Below, piece after piece: positions 1 to 8,037 of a stretch of DNA of 64,000 nucleotides. The notes under the pieces were generated by a model. That model made no database searches and was not told the DNA's origin. It saw nothing but the letters and a program-made list of their open reading frames with translations. The position numbers and the translations under genes were made by a program. The DNA is from JAENVU01 sp046598395. Its GTDB lineage: Bacteria; Actinomycetota; Acidimicrobiia; IMCC26256; JAENVU01. The DNA is taken from contig JBKJIQ010000035.1 of the NCBI GenBank assembly GCA_046598395.1, positions 27,269 to 91,268 of the forward strand, given 5' to 3'. How positions within the stretch are numbered: position 1 is the stretch's first letter; each line of letters starts with the position of its first letter.

Positions 1-873
1 GACCTCACGGTCCACGCCGGAGAGATCTTCGGTCTGCTCGGTCCCAACGGCGCCGGGAAGACCACCACGGGCGGAATGCTCACGACCAGGGTGATCCCCA
101 CCGATGGCCGCGCGATCGTCGGCGGCGTGGATGTGGTGGCGCATCCGACGGCGGCGAAACAAGTGATCGGCGTGGTGCCACAGACCAACACGCTCGACCG
201 TTCACTCGATGTCTACGAGAATCTTTACTTCCACGGTCGATTTTTCGGAATGAATGCCAAGACCGCGAAGGCCGAGGCGCTGCGTCTGCTCGACCAGTTT
301 CGGTTGGCTGACCGCGCCCGGGTACCGGTCCTCGCGCTGTCCGGCGGCATGGCCCAGCGGCTCATGGTGGCCCGAGCGATCATGCATCGGCCTGCGATCC
401 TGTTTCTCGACGAGCCCACCGCGGGGCTGGATCCGCAGAGCCGCATCGCGTTGTGGGAGATCCTCGGCGAGCTGCACCGAGATGGTCAGACGATCCTGCT
501 GACCACGCACTACATGGAGGAAGCCGACCAACTCTGCGATCGACTCGCGATTATCGACCATGGTCGACTCCTTGCCGTCGATACTCCGACCGCGCTGAAA
601 CAGTCGGTAGGGGTCGACGCGATGGTCACCGTCACCGCGATCGGCGACCTCGAAGCACTGGCGGTGGTCCTTCGTGAGCATGTCCCGGCGGCGACACGTG
701 CCGAGGTGGCCGACGGCGCGGTGCGGCTGTGGGCGTCTCAGACCGTTGGAATCCTTCCCCTCATCATCGAGGTGGCCGAGGGGGCCGGGTTCACCGTCAC
801 TGACCTCTCGGCGGCCGCGCCCACCCTCGAAACTGTGTTCATCACCCTGACCGGATCGGACCTCCGCGAATGA
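1..873 (+). CDS. ABC-2 exporter ATP-binding protein (5' truncated)
   Basis: The reading frame is open from base 1, so the true start lies outside the window. It is the nucleotide-binding subunit of a DrrA/NodI-type ABC-2 exporter and should hydrolyse ATP on the cytoplasmic face for the permease that follows. Walker A (GPNGAGKTT) is encoded at about bases 43-69. The signature LSGGMAQRL, a Walker B ending in FLDEPTAGLD and the switch histidine in TTHYMEEAD follow in order, and the C-terminal tail of about 90 residues is usual for this subfamily. The stop overlaps the next start by 4 nt (ATGA), indicating translational coupling. The substrate cannot be inferred. Confidence 0.9.
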   Translation, partial: DLTVHAGEIFGLLGPNGAGKTTTGGMLTTRVIPTDGRAIVGGVDVVAHPTAAKQVIGVVPQTNTLDRSLDVYENLYFHGRFFGMNAKTAKAEALRLLDQFRLADRARVPVLALSGGMAQRLMVARAIMHRPAILFLDEPTAGLDPQSRIALWEILGELHRDGQTILLTTHYMEEADQLCDRLAIIDHGRLLAVDTPTALKQSVGVDAMVTVTAIGDLEALAVVLREHVPAATRAEVADGAVRLWASQTVGILPLIIEVAEGAGFTVTDLSAAAPTLETVFITLTGSDLRE

Positions 874-1718
874 CCGATGTTCGAACGCTTCCACCGACTC
901 GTGATGAGTTGATCCCGCGCCGTTCGACCGCCGCGGCCGCGGCGGTCGCCTTCGGCGCACTCTTGTTGCGCGATCTCGTGGTGTTGCGCAAGAACGCGAA
1001 GGAGTTCGTGCCGCGCACCTTGCTCCAGCCGTTGCTGCTCGTGTTCGTCTTCGCGTATGTGTTCCCGAAGATCGGTCAGGGCGTCGGCGGGGGAGCCGGT
1101 GCCGCGGAGTTCTCCACCGCGCTCGTCGCGGGCGTAGTGGGCCTCGCCATCATCTTCCAGGGCATCCAATCCGTGGCGCTCCCGATGGTCCAGGAGTTCG
1201 GATACACCCGCGAGATCGAAGACCGCGTGCTCGCCCCGATGCCCGTCAACCTGGTGGCATTGGAGAAGGTGACTGCGGGGGCGTTGTACGGAGCGGTGAG
1301 TGCGATCCTCGTGTTCCCCATCGCGAAGTTCGTTCCGGCCACGCCGGTGCATCTGGACATCAACTGGGCGGTGCTCCTTACGCTCACGCCGCTGTGCTGC
1401 TTCATGTGCGGCGCGCTCGGGCTCGCCTTCGGCACCCGATTCGAGCCGCGTACCGTCCCGGCGCTGTTCGGCATCATCGTGTTGCCGCTCACGATGCTGG
1501 GCTGCATTTACTACCCATGGCAGTCGTTGGACGCGGTGCCGTGGTTGCAGAAGCTGGTGCTCATCAACCCGCTGGTGTACATGTGTGAAGGGTTTCGTGC
1601 TGCGCTCACACCAGGCCCCCACATGAGCCTCTGGGCGATCTACCCGGCGGTCATTGGCTTTGCAGTCCTCTTCATGATCATCGGCCTCGCGGGATTCCGA
1701 AAACGCGTCCTCGCCTAG
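870..1718 (+). CDS. ABC-2 type transporter permease
   Basis: This 282-residue integral membrane protein is the permease partner of the preceding ATPase, as shown by the ATGA overlap and gene order. Five to six hydrophobic segments are visible: one starting near residue 50, several between 80 and 220, and a last one ending just before the Arg/Lys-rich C-terminus. The stretch PMPVNLVALEKVTAGALYGA and the loop before the last helix resemble ABC-2 permeases of the daunorubicin/lipooligosaccharide export group. The length fits the family. It probably exports a lipid-like or drug-like compound, but nothing in the sequence names one. Confidence 0.85.
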   Translation: MTDVRTLPPTRDELIPRRSTAAAAAVAFGALLLRDLVVLRKNAKEFVPRTLLQPLLLVFVFAYVFPKIGQGVGGGAGAAEFSTALVAGVVGLAIIFQGIQSVALPMVQEFGYTREIEDRVLAPMPVNLVALEKVTAGALYGAVSAILVFPIAKFVPATPVHLDINWAVLLTLTPLCCFMCGALGLAFGTRFEPRTVPALFGIIVLPLTMLGCIYYPWQSLDAVPWLQKLVLINPLVYMCEGFRAALTPGPHMSLWAIYPAVIGFAVLFMIIGLAGFRKRVLA

Positions 1719-1766
1719 ATCCGGCTCGAGGTGTGGGCCCTCTTCCCCAAGGGGCGGATTTCTGAC

Positions 1767-1772
1767 TATTGT
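1767..1772 (+). promoter_or_regulatory. -10 box TATTGT, leaderless start
   Basis: TATTGT lies 8 nt before the GTG at 1781. It overlaps the upstream in-frame TTG at 1769, which argues that 1781 is the true start. It follows the TANNNT-start spacing seen at many genes of this window. Confidence 0.45.
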
Positions 1773-1780
1773 CCCACGCC

Positions 1781-2656
1781 GTGTCGGGGGACCTCGTGGT
1801 GACGTTTCATGGAGTGCGCGGGTCAACGCCCTGCGACGGTGAAGGCCTTGCGCGTTACGGCGGCAATACGTCATGCGTTGCAGTCGAACGCGACGGCGAA
1901 GCGCCGATCGTGTTCGACTTGGGAACTGGCCTCCGTAACTACGGGAACGCGTTGGCGGCGGCGGGGCGGGCCGAGGGTTTCCAAGCGTCGGTGCTGTTGA
2001 GTCACCTGCACTGGGACCACGTCCAGGGGCTCCCGTTTTTCGGGCCGATCCATCATCCCGAGGCGAAGCTCGATATTTACGGCCCGCGCCAAGGTGAGGG
2101 ACCATTGGCCGAAGTATTCGCGGGCTTGATGTGTCCGCCGTACTTTCCGATCCGGCCGGATCAACTCGTGGGCGCAGTGGTGTTTCAGGACACCGGCGAC
2201 GATGTCTTTTCGGTCGGGGATGCGAAGGTGCGGTCGCGTTGGATCCGCCACGTTGGCCCTACCCTCGGATACCGGGTGGAGTGGGATGGCGTGAGCATCG
2301 CGTACCTCTCGGATCACGGCCAAGGTTGTGGGATCGGGCATGCCGACGATCACATCCCGAACGACGTCCTCGAACTGTGCGATGGCGCGGATCTCTTGAT
2401 CCATGACGCGCAGCACACGCCGTCCGAGTTCCAGCAGAAGCGCCACTTCGGACACTGCACCGTCGACTACGCCGTGCACGTGGCCAAAGAGGCCGGTGTG
2501 GCCACCCTTGCGATGTTCCACCACGATCCGAGCCACGGCGATGACGAGATCGATCAGCTGGAACGTGAGGCCCAGGACGCCTCCGCCGCGATCGATGGGG
2601 CTGCGGTGGTTGCCGCAGCCGAAGGTATGGTCCTGGCGTTCCCCACCAGTTCCTGA
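1781..2656 (+). CDS. MBL-fold metallo-hydrolase
   Basis: This 291-residue protein belongs to the metallo-beta-lactamase superfamily. The metal site motif HLHWDH sits near residue 75, and later ligands are visible as a His in RWIRHVG, an Asp in LLIHDAQH and a His in AMFHHDPSH. The opening GVRGSTP and a GGNTSCV stretch are typical of the PhnP/RNase Z-like subgroup that acts on phosphodiester or cyclic substrates, so it is probably a phosphodiesterase of unknown substrate. GTG 1781 is preferred because a -10 box sits just before it; TTG 1769 would give four more residues. It is followed by a flavin reductase in the same direction. Confidence 0.82.
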   Translation: MSGDLVVTFHGVRGSTPCDGEGLARYGGNTSCVAVERDGEAPIVFDLGTGLRNYGNALAAAGRAEGFQASVLLSHLHWDHVQGLPFFGPIHHPEAKLDIYGPRQGEGPLAEVFAGLMCPPYFPIRPDQLVGAVVFQDTGDDVFSVGDAKVRSRWIRHVGPTLGYRVEWDGVSIAYLSDHGQGCGIGHADDHIPNDVLELCDGADLLIHDAQHTPSEFQQKRHFGHCTVDYAVHVAKEAGVATLAMFHHDPSHGDDEIDQLEREAQDASAAIDGAAVVAAAEGMVLAFPTSS

Positions 2657-2679
2657 CCGACCACCTCGCGGAGTTCCTC

Positions 2680-3210
2680 ATGTCACCGGCTGCCGACGGC
2701 CCAGCATTCGACCCGCCCGATACCGATGTCCTCCAGCCGGACTCGCCATCGTTTCGCGCCGTCCTCGGACACTTCGCGACCGGGATCACGGTCATCACCG
2801 CGATGGACGGCGACGAGCCGGTCGGCATCGCCGCGAACTCGTTCACCTCGGTGTCGCTCGACCCGCCGCTGGTGCTGTTTTGTGCCGCGAAGACGTCGTC
2901 CACCTGGCCCCGCATCCAACGGGCCGGCCATTTCACGGTCAACGTGCTCGACGAGCATCAAGAGCCGGTGAGCAAGCTCTTTGCCACCCCCGGCGCGGAT
3001 CGGTTCGGCCAGATCGGGTGGCGCGTGGGCGACCACGGGCCGATCCTCGACGATGTTCACGCCTACCTCGACTGCGATATCGAAACCGAACTCGATGCCG
3101 GCGACCACGTGATCGTGGTGGGCCGCGTGCAAGCCCTCGGCCTCACTGCCGATGCGGGACCATTGCTCTTCTATCGCGGCCAGTACGGTCGCCTCCTCGG
3201 GAGCGAGTGA
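2680..3210 (+). CDS. flavin reductase family protein
   Basis: This 176-residue protein has the FMN-binding split-barrel fold of flavin reductases, which use NAD(P)H to reduce FMN or FAD for a partner monooxygenase or as a free flavin supply. Family hallmarks are FATGITVITA near residue 33, GIAANSFTSVSLDPP near residue 48, and a GPLLFYRGQYGRL C-terminus where the usual HDGRY-like motif sits. The length is normal. The start has a GCGGAG-like ribosome site about 8 nt upstream. It lies 23 nt after the MBL gene and 1 nt before the epimerase gene. No monooxygenase partner is adjacent, so the physiological partner is unknown. Confidence 0.85.
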   Translation: MSPAADGPAFDPPDTDVLQPDSPSFRAVLGHFATGITVITAMDGDEPVGIAANSFTSVSLDPPLVLFCAAKTSSTWPRIQRAGHFTVNVLDEHQEPVSKLFATPGADRFGQIGWRVGDHGPILDDVHAYLDCDIETELDAGDHVIVVGRVQALGLTADAGPLLFYRGQYGRLLGSE

Positions 3211-3211
3211 C

Positions 3212-3751
3212 ATGGCTGACGTCATGCCGTCTGAGGTGATCAAGGACGTGGTCGTGGTGGAGCCCACGCTCTGGAAGGATCCCCGCGGATTCTTCGCCGA
3301 GACGTTCCGCCAGGAGTGGCTGCCGGAGAATGCGCCGTTGATGGTGCAGGGCAACCGAGCCGATCGCTTGGCGAACACGCTGGTGGGATTGCACTACCAC
3401 CGGTTCCAGTCCGATTATTGGTACGTGCCGTTCGGTCGCGTGCTTGCGGCGCTGCACGATCTCCGGGTTTCATCGCCCACCCGCGGCGCTTCGCTCACGG
3501 TAGAGCTCGACCCGATCGATCACCGAGGGCTGTACATCCCGCCTGGGGTCGCGCACGGCTTCTACGCGATCACCGACGCGACGATCACCTACCTCGTCGA
3601 CAACTACTACAACCCCGAGGACGAGCTCGGCGTGGCGTGGGACGATCCCGCGCTGGGGATCGATTGGCCGTGCGGCGCGCCGATTCTCTCGGACCGTGAT
3701 CGTGCCAACCCGCGGATCGCCGACATTCCGGCCGAGATCGTTCCCGCGTAA
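3212..3751 (+). CDS. dTDP-4-dehydrorhamnose 3,5-epimerase-like protein
   Basis: This 179-residue cupin protein resembles RmlC, which epimerises C3 and C5 of dTDP-4-keto-6-deoxyglucose on the way to rhamnose. The family catalytic His region appears as VGLHYHRFQSDYWYVPFG, and the second conserved block as YIPPGVAHGFYAITDATITYLV followed by a YYNPEDELGVAWDDP stretch. ATG 3212 is chosen, 1 nt after the flavin reductase stop and preceded by GGGAGCGAG, rather than an upstream in-frame start at 3152 inside the previous gene. No RmlA, B or D gene is nearby, so it may serve a dispersed sugar-nucleotide pathway or a related sugar epimerisation. Confidence 0.85.
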   Translation: MADVMPSEVIKDVVVVEPTLWKDPRGFFAETFRQEWLPENAPLMVQGNRADRLANTLVGLHYHRFQSDYWYVPFGRVLAALHDLRVSSPTRGASLTVELDPIDHRGLYIPPGVAHGFYAITDATITYLVDNYYNPEDELGVAWDDPALGIDWPCGAPILSDRDRANPRIADIPAEIVPA

Positions 3752-3803
3752 CGCTCTCGTCTACCGCTCATCGTCTACCGGCTTCTCGGCGATGGGCCGT
3801 CGA

Positions 3804-4214
3804 TTACGGACGCGGTCCGTGACCCGCTCGGTGACGGACCTCGGCGGCAAGACTCACGATGCCCGTCGCGCCGAGTGCGGCGACGACGGCGACCACCGCA
3901 GCCACGATCGATGCCAGCGCAACGGAGCCGAGGATCAGCAGCCCGGTGGCCACGGCCAGGCCGGCGGCGATGAGGAGGCTCTGCAGTCGGGCCACGTTGG
4001 CCGCTTCAAAGGTTCGGGCCGGGGCGACGCGGCGAGCAATGAGCTCGTTCCAGACCCGGATCACCGGCGACCGCTCGCCGAATGCCGCACCGATGCCGGC
4101 AATCACCGCCGCGGTCGGGATGCTCCACGGAGCGGCGAACGCGAAGCCACCGAGGAGGATCACCACGAGGATTGCCTGTTCGAATCGGCCCGCGCGCACG
4201 TCGATGAGCCGCAT
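3804..4214 (-). CDS. DUF4395 family membrane protein
   Basis: This protein of about 136 residues has the layout of DUF4395 membrane proteins. A short N-terminus (MRLIDVRAGRFEQ) leads into a helical hairpin (residues about 14-45), a loop ending in RTFEAANVARLQS, then a second long hydrophobic pair and an Arg-rich tail. The function of the family is unknown. The start is uncertain: ATG at 4214 has GTAGGG about 8 nt upstream, while ATG at 4244 would add ten residues. It is divergent from the FtsH-like gene at 4342, and the 127 bp between them must hold both promoters. Confidence 0.6.
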   Translation of the reverse strand: MRLIDVRAGRFEQAILVVILLGGFAFAAPWSIPTAAVIAGIGAAFGERSPVIRVWNELIARRVAPARTFEAANVARLQSLLIAAGLAVATGLLILGSVALASIVAAVVAVVAALGATGIVSLAAEVRHRAGHGPRP

Positions 4215-4341
4215 TTCATCGACCCTACAACCCGACGCCGGCATTCCCTCAGGCGAGAATCTCCCCAGAATAGGTAGGCGAAATGACGGAAATGCACCTA
4301 GGGTGAGCACTCGGTTGCTCATCGCTGGCAAGGGGACTCGG

Positions 4342-6162
4342 ATGGACGTAGGGCTCATCGGTGGAACAACTGTGCTCGGCGCGGCCGGAGACGTGGCGCG
4401 CATCCGAGAGACGCGCCGTCGCAGGCGGCTGATGCGGATAGCCGTGGTGCTGCTGCTGCTCGTTGACTACCCGCTCGCCCGATCCCTTGGCGGCCACCCG
4501 GTCACTTGGGGTGTTCCCGGACTTCCGTCGACGTGGTTGGACCAACTCCCGGCGTTCCTTCTCGTGGGTGTGCTGGCTGCGGTCATCCTCCTCCCGATGC
4601 TCGCAATGGGCCGGTCCCAACACACCATGTTTCGGCCGAGCGAGATTTCGGTCGGGCTTGACGATGTTGTAGGCCTGGGCATGGTGCGCGACGAAGCGAT
4701 CAAGACCCTCAACCTCTTCCTGGCGTACAAGACGTTCCGCGATCGCATGGGTGGTAATCCGCGCCGTGCCATTTTGTTCGAAGGCCCGCCCGGTACCGGC
4801 AAGACCTACTTAGCCAAGGCGATGGCACGCGAGGCCGGCGTCCCGTTTCTGTTCATCGCGGCGAGCACGATCCAGTCGCCGTACTTTGGCCAGACCAACC
4901 GCAAGATCGCCAGCTTCTTCAGGCAGCTGCGCAAACAGGCGCGCCGCGAGGGTGGCGCCATCGGCTTCATCGATGAGATCGACGCGATCGGCGCCACGCG
5001 CGGGGGTATGGGCAAAGACGCGGAGTCCGCTACCGACGCGCCGAGCGCATTCTCGGTGCACAAGGCCGGGCTCGGTGAGAGTTTCGCGGGCGTGATCAAT
5101 GAGTTGCTGACCCAGCTGCAGTCGTTCGACGAGCCGACGCGCGGCGAGAAGTTCAGCGGATGGTGGCTCGGCAAGATCAACCGGCTGCTACCTGCCCGGT
5201 TCGAGATTCCGAAGCGTCCTCCGGTGTCATCGAACATCCTCGTGATCGGAGCGACGAACCGAGCTTCGGTGCTCGATCCTGCGTTGATGCGTCCCGGCCG
5301 GTTCGATCGTTCAATCCATTTCGATCTGCCCGGCCGGTCCGGTCGCCGAGAGATCATCGACTACTACCTGGACAAGAAGGCGCACGTTCCCGAGTTGGAC
5401 AAAGAGGAGCGCCGAGATCAGCTGGCGGCATTGACCGCTGGCTACTCGCCGGTGATGATCGAGCACATCTTCGATGAGGCGCTCGTGTGGTCGCTGCGCG
5501 ACGGGCGTGAAGCGATGGAGTGGGCCGACATTCACAGCGCCAAACTCACCTCGGAAATCGGGCTTGCCAATCCGGTCGAGTACACCGACCTCGAACGCCG
5601 GATCATCGCAACCCATGAGGCCGGCCACGCGGTGGTAGCCCATCTGGTTGGGGTTGGTCGCAAGCTCGAAGTGCTCTCCATCATCCGGCGCGCCGGATCG
5701 CTCGGGTTGCTCGCGCACTCCGATACGGAGGAGCGCTTCTTGCGCAACCGGACGGAACTGCTGTCCCAGATTCAGATCAGCTTCGGCGGTATGTCGGCCG
5801 AGGAACTGTGGTTTGGCGAATCCGGTACGGGGCCGGGTTCTGACCTGGCCCAGGCCACCACCATTGCCGCGACGATGGTGGGTGCGCTGGGCATGGCTGG
5901 TTCGTTGGTGAGTTTCCAATCTTCGGGTGGCCCCCTGGACGGCGGACTGGTCACACGGGTGCTGGCCGACGAGAGTTCTCGGCGAGAGGTCGAGGGGATC
6001 CTGGATCGGTCGAAGGAATCGGTGCGGGTGCTGCTCGACACGAACCGCCACCTCGTCGAGGCGCTGCGCGATGAGTTGCTCGTGCGAGAAGAACTGGTTG
6101 GCGACGAGATCACTACCGTTCTCGAAGAGGCGCGACTGAAGGCGTTGCTCGCGGACGCGTAG
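4342..6162 (+). CDS. FtsH-like AAA+ zinc metalloprotease
   Basis: This 606-residue protein combines two N-terminal membrane segments (about 33-50 and 67-90), an AAA+ ATPase and a peptidase M41 domain, the order found in FtsH, which extracts and degrades membrane proteins. Walker A GPPGTGKT is at 148-155, Walker B IGFIDEID at 207-214, arginine-finger motif RPGRFDR at 317-323 and zinc site HEAGH at 425-429. The third zinc ligand is probably D501 in GPGSDLAQAT. It differs from housekeeping FtsH in two ways: the region between Walker B and the sensor strand (about 220-298) is some 50 residues longer than usual, and the periplasmic segment is very short. ATG 4342 follows AAGGGG; the frame is open further upstream but is antisense to DUF4395 there. 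Confidence 0.85.
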   Translation: MDVGLIGGTTVLGAAGDVARIRETRRRRRLMRIAVVLLLLVDYPLARSLGGHPVTWGVPGLPSTWLDQLPAFLLVGVLAAVILLPMLAMGRSQHTMFRPSEISVGLDDVVGLGMVRDEAIKTLNLFLAYKTFRDRMGGNPRRAILFEGPPGTGKTYLAKAMAREAGVPFLFIAASTIQSPYFGQTNRKIASFFRQLRKQARREGGAIGFIDEIDAIGATRGGMGKDAESATDAPSAFSVHKAGLGESFAGVINELLTQLQSFDEPTRGEKFSGWWLGKINRLLPARFEIPKRPPVSSNILVIGATNRASVLDPALMRPGRFDRSIHFDLPGRSGRREIIDYYLDKKAHVPELDKEERRDQLAALTAGYSPVMIEHIFDEALVWSLRDGREAMEWADIHSAKLTSEIGLANPVEYTDLERRIIATHEAGHAVVAHLVGVGRKLEVLSIIRRAGSLGLLAHSDTEERFLRNRTELLSQIQISFGGMSAEELWFGESGTGPGSDLAQATTIAATMVGALGMAGSLVSFQSSGGPLDGGLVTRVLADESSRREVEGILDRSKESVRVLLDTNRHLVEALRDELLVREELVGDEITTVLEEARLKALLADA

Positions 6163-6201
6163 CCGGAGTGCGCACCCACGCCGCCTGACTCGCGATGCGG
6201 G

Positions 6202-6207
6202 TACTGT
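6202..6207 (+). promoter_or_regulatory. possible -10 box TACTGT
   Basis: TACTGT lies 9 nt before the GTG start at 6217, at the long end of the spacing seen for leaderless genes here. No clear ribosome site lies between them. Confidence 0.3.
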
Positions 6208-6216
6208 CGACGACCC

Positions 6217-8037
6217 GTGGAACCGCAGCGCAACGAAGCCGACAAGGCCGATTCCGACAAGGCCGATTCCGACAAGGCGCGCCGGCGTGACGGTTGGCGG
6301 CTCATGGGGAGCGCGATCCGGCCCCAGCGCAGTTGGGTGATCGGTGGCGTACTCGCCGGGATCATGTGGACGGCCGCGAAGCTCACGATCCCGTTGCTTG
6401 CCGCGGCTGCGATCGACGACGGCATGCGCGCGGGTGACCAGGGCAAGGTCATTCGCCTGACGATGATCATGGTTGCGGTCGGGATCGTCCAGGCCGTCTG
6501 TACCGGACTGCGGCGTTACGCCGCGTTCCGGATCGCGCTGCGCACGGAGACCGACCTTCGCCAACGCCTGTTCGCTCATCTGCAACGGTTGCACTTCGCG
6601 TTTCACGACCAGGCGCAGACTGGTCAGTTGATGGCGCGCGCGAACACCGACATCCAACAGGTTCAGACCGTCGTCATTTTGATTCCGCTCACCGTGGCGA
6701 GCGTCTTCACGATGGGCGGTGTGCTCGCGATCATGCTGTGGAAGAACGCGGTCCTCGCGCTGCTCGCGTTGGGCGCGCTGCCGCTGTTGAACGTGGCCGC
6801 CACTCGCTTTTCGCATCGGATTGCGCCGGTGAACCTGCAACTCCAGGAGCAACTCGCGAACGTCTCGGGTGTGGTGGAGGAAAGCCTGTCGGGAATCCGC
6901 GTGGTGAAGGGCTTCGGCGCGGAGCGCCAGCAGATCCGTCGCCTCGAGGTCGAAGCGGATGCAGTGCTCGACCGATCGCTGCGCGCGGCGCGGTTGCGGG
7001 CGGGATTCATGCCGCTCGTGGATTTCCTTCCCACGGTCTCCATGGTCGCGATCCTCTGGTACGGCGGCCATCAAGTGCTCGACGGCAACCTGCAGGTGGG
7101 TGACATCCTCGCGTTCAACCTCTTCATCCTGATGCTGATCTGGCCGATGCGGATGATGGGCATGCTCGTGGCCCAGGCCTCACGCGCCTCCGCGGGCGCG
7201 GGCCGAGTGTTCGAGGTGCTCCAGACGGCCCCCGAAATTGCCGACGGCCCCTCGGTGGTGCGGCTCGCGGATGGCCCGGGGGAGTTGCGCTTCGAAGGGG
7301 TGCGGTTCGGATACGGGCCGGGCCGGGCGGTGCTCAATGGCTTCGACCTCACGATCCGGGGCGGCGAGGCGGTCGCGATCGTGGGCGCCACGGGCAGCGG
7401 CAAAACCACCGTGGCGCGGTTGGTCCCGCGTTTCTACGAGATCGAGGGTGGTCGGATCCTCCTGGACGGCATCGACATTCGGTCCATCAAGGTCGACGAT
7501 CTCCGCTCGGCAGTGGGCATCGTCTTCGAGGACACGTTCTTGTTCTCGAACTCCGTACGCGAGAACATTGCCTTCGCCGACCCCGAGGCGTCGATGGCGG
7601 TCGTCGAACGCGCGGCCCGGCTCGCGGGTGCGGCGGAGTTCATCCACGCCTTGCCTGACGGGTACGAGACCGTGATCGGCGAGCACGGCTTCTCGCTCTC
7701 CGGCGGACAGCGCCAGCGCATCGCGATCGCCCGTGCGGTCCTGGCCGATCCGCGAATTCTGATTCTTGATGATGCGACGTCGTCGGTCGATCCCACGAAG
7801 GAACACGAGATCCGCACCGCACTCGCGGAGGTGATGGACGGGCGAACCACCTTGATCATCGCTCACCGACCGGCCACTATCGCGCTTGCGGATCGCGTGG
7901 TGTTGGTGGGAGACGGACACGTCATTGCGACCGGAACGCACTCCGAGTTGCTCGCGACCTCGATCGAGTACCAATCGGTCCTGGCCGCGGCAGAACATCA
8001 GTCGGCCGCGGCCGTCAGCCCGGAGCCCGCGCCGTGA
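6217..8037 (+). CDS. ABC exporter half-transporter, degenerate-site subunit
   Basis: This 606-residue protein fuses six membrane helices (residues about 40-310) to an ATPase domain, the plan of type IV ABC exporters. Walker A VGATGSGKT, signature LSGGQRQR and switch AHRP are intact, but Walker B reads ILILDDATSS, with Asp where the catalytic Glu normally sits. The partner encoded next has a normal Glu but a modified signature. That pairing is the mark of heterodimeric exporters such as TM287/288 and BmrCD, with one consensus and one degenerate ATP site. The N-terminus contains a duplicated five-residue unit (DKADS twice) coded by a 15-bp direct repeat. The next gene starts within its stop codon. 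The substrate is unknown. Confidence 0.88.
   Translation: MEPQRNEADKADSDKADSDKARRRDGWRLMGSAIRPQRSWVIGGVLAGIMWTAAKLTIPLLAAAAIDDGMRAGDQGKVIRLTMIMVAVGIVQAVCTGLRRYAAFRIALRTETDLRQRLFAHLQRLHFAFHDQAQTGQLMARANTDIQQVQTVVILIPLTVASVFTMGGVLAIMLWKNAVLALLALGALPLLNVAATRFSHRIAPVNLQLQEQLANVSGVVEESLSGIRVVKGFGAERQQIRRLEVEADAVLDRSLRAARLRAGFMPLVDFLPTVSMVAILWYGGHQVLDGNLQVGDILAFNLFILMLIWPMRMMGMLVAQASRASAGAGRVFEVLQTAPEIADGPSVVRLADGPGELRFEGVRFGYGPGRAVLNGFDLTIRGGEAVAIVGATGSGKTTVARLVPRFYEIEGGRILLDGIDIRSIKVDDLRSAVGIVFEDTFLFSNSVRENIAFADPEASMAVVERAARLAGAAEFIHALPDGYETVIGEHGFSLSGGQRQRIAIARAVLADPRILILDDATSSVDPTKEHEIRTALAEVMDGRTTLIIAHRPATIALADRVVLVGDGHVIATGTHSELLATSIEYQSVLAAAEHQSAAAVSPEPAP

Noticed and set aside
3859..4341. 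In-frame N-terminal extension of the FtsH-like protein
   Set aside because: These 161 codons are antisense to the DUF4395 gene, low in hydrophobicity, and the ATG at 4342 has a ribosome site and leads straight into the membrane segment.
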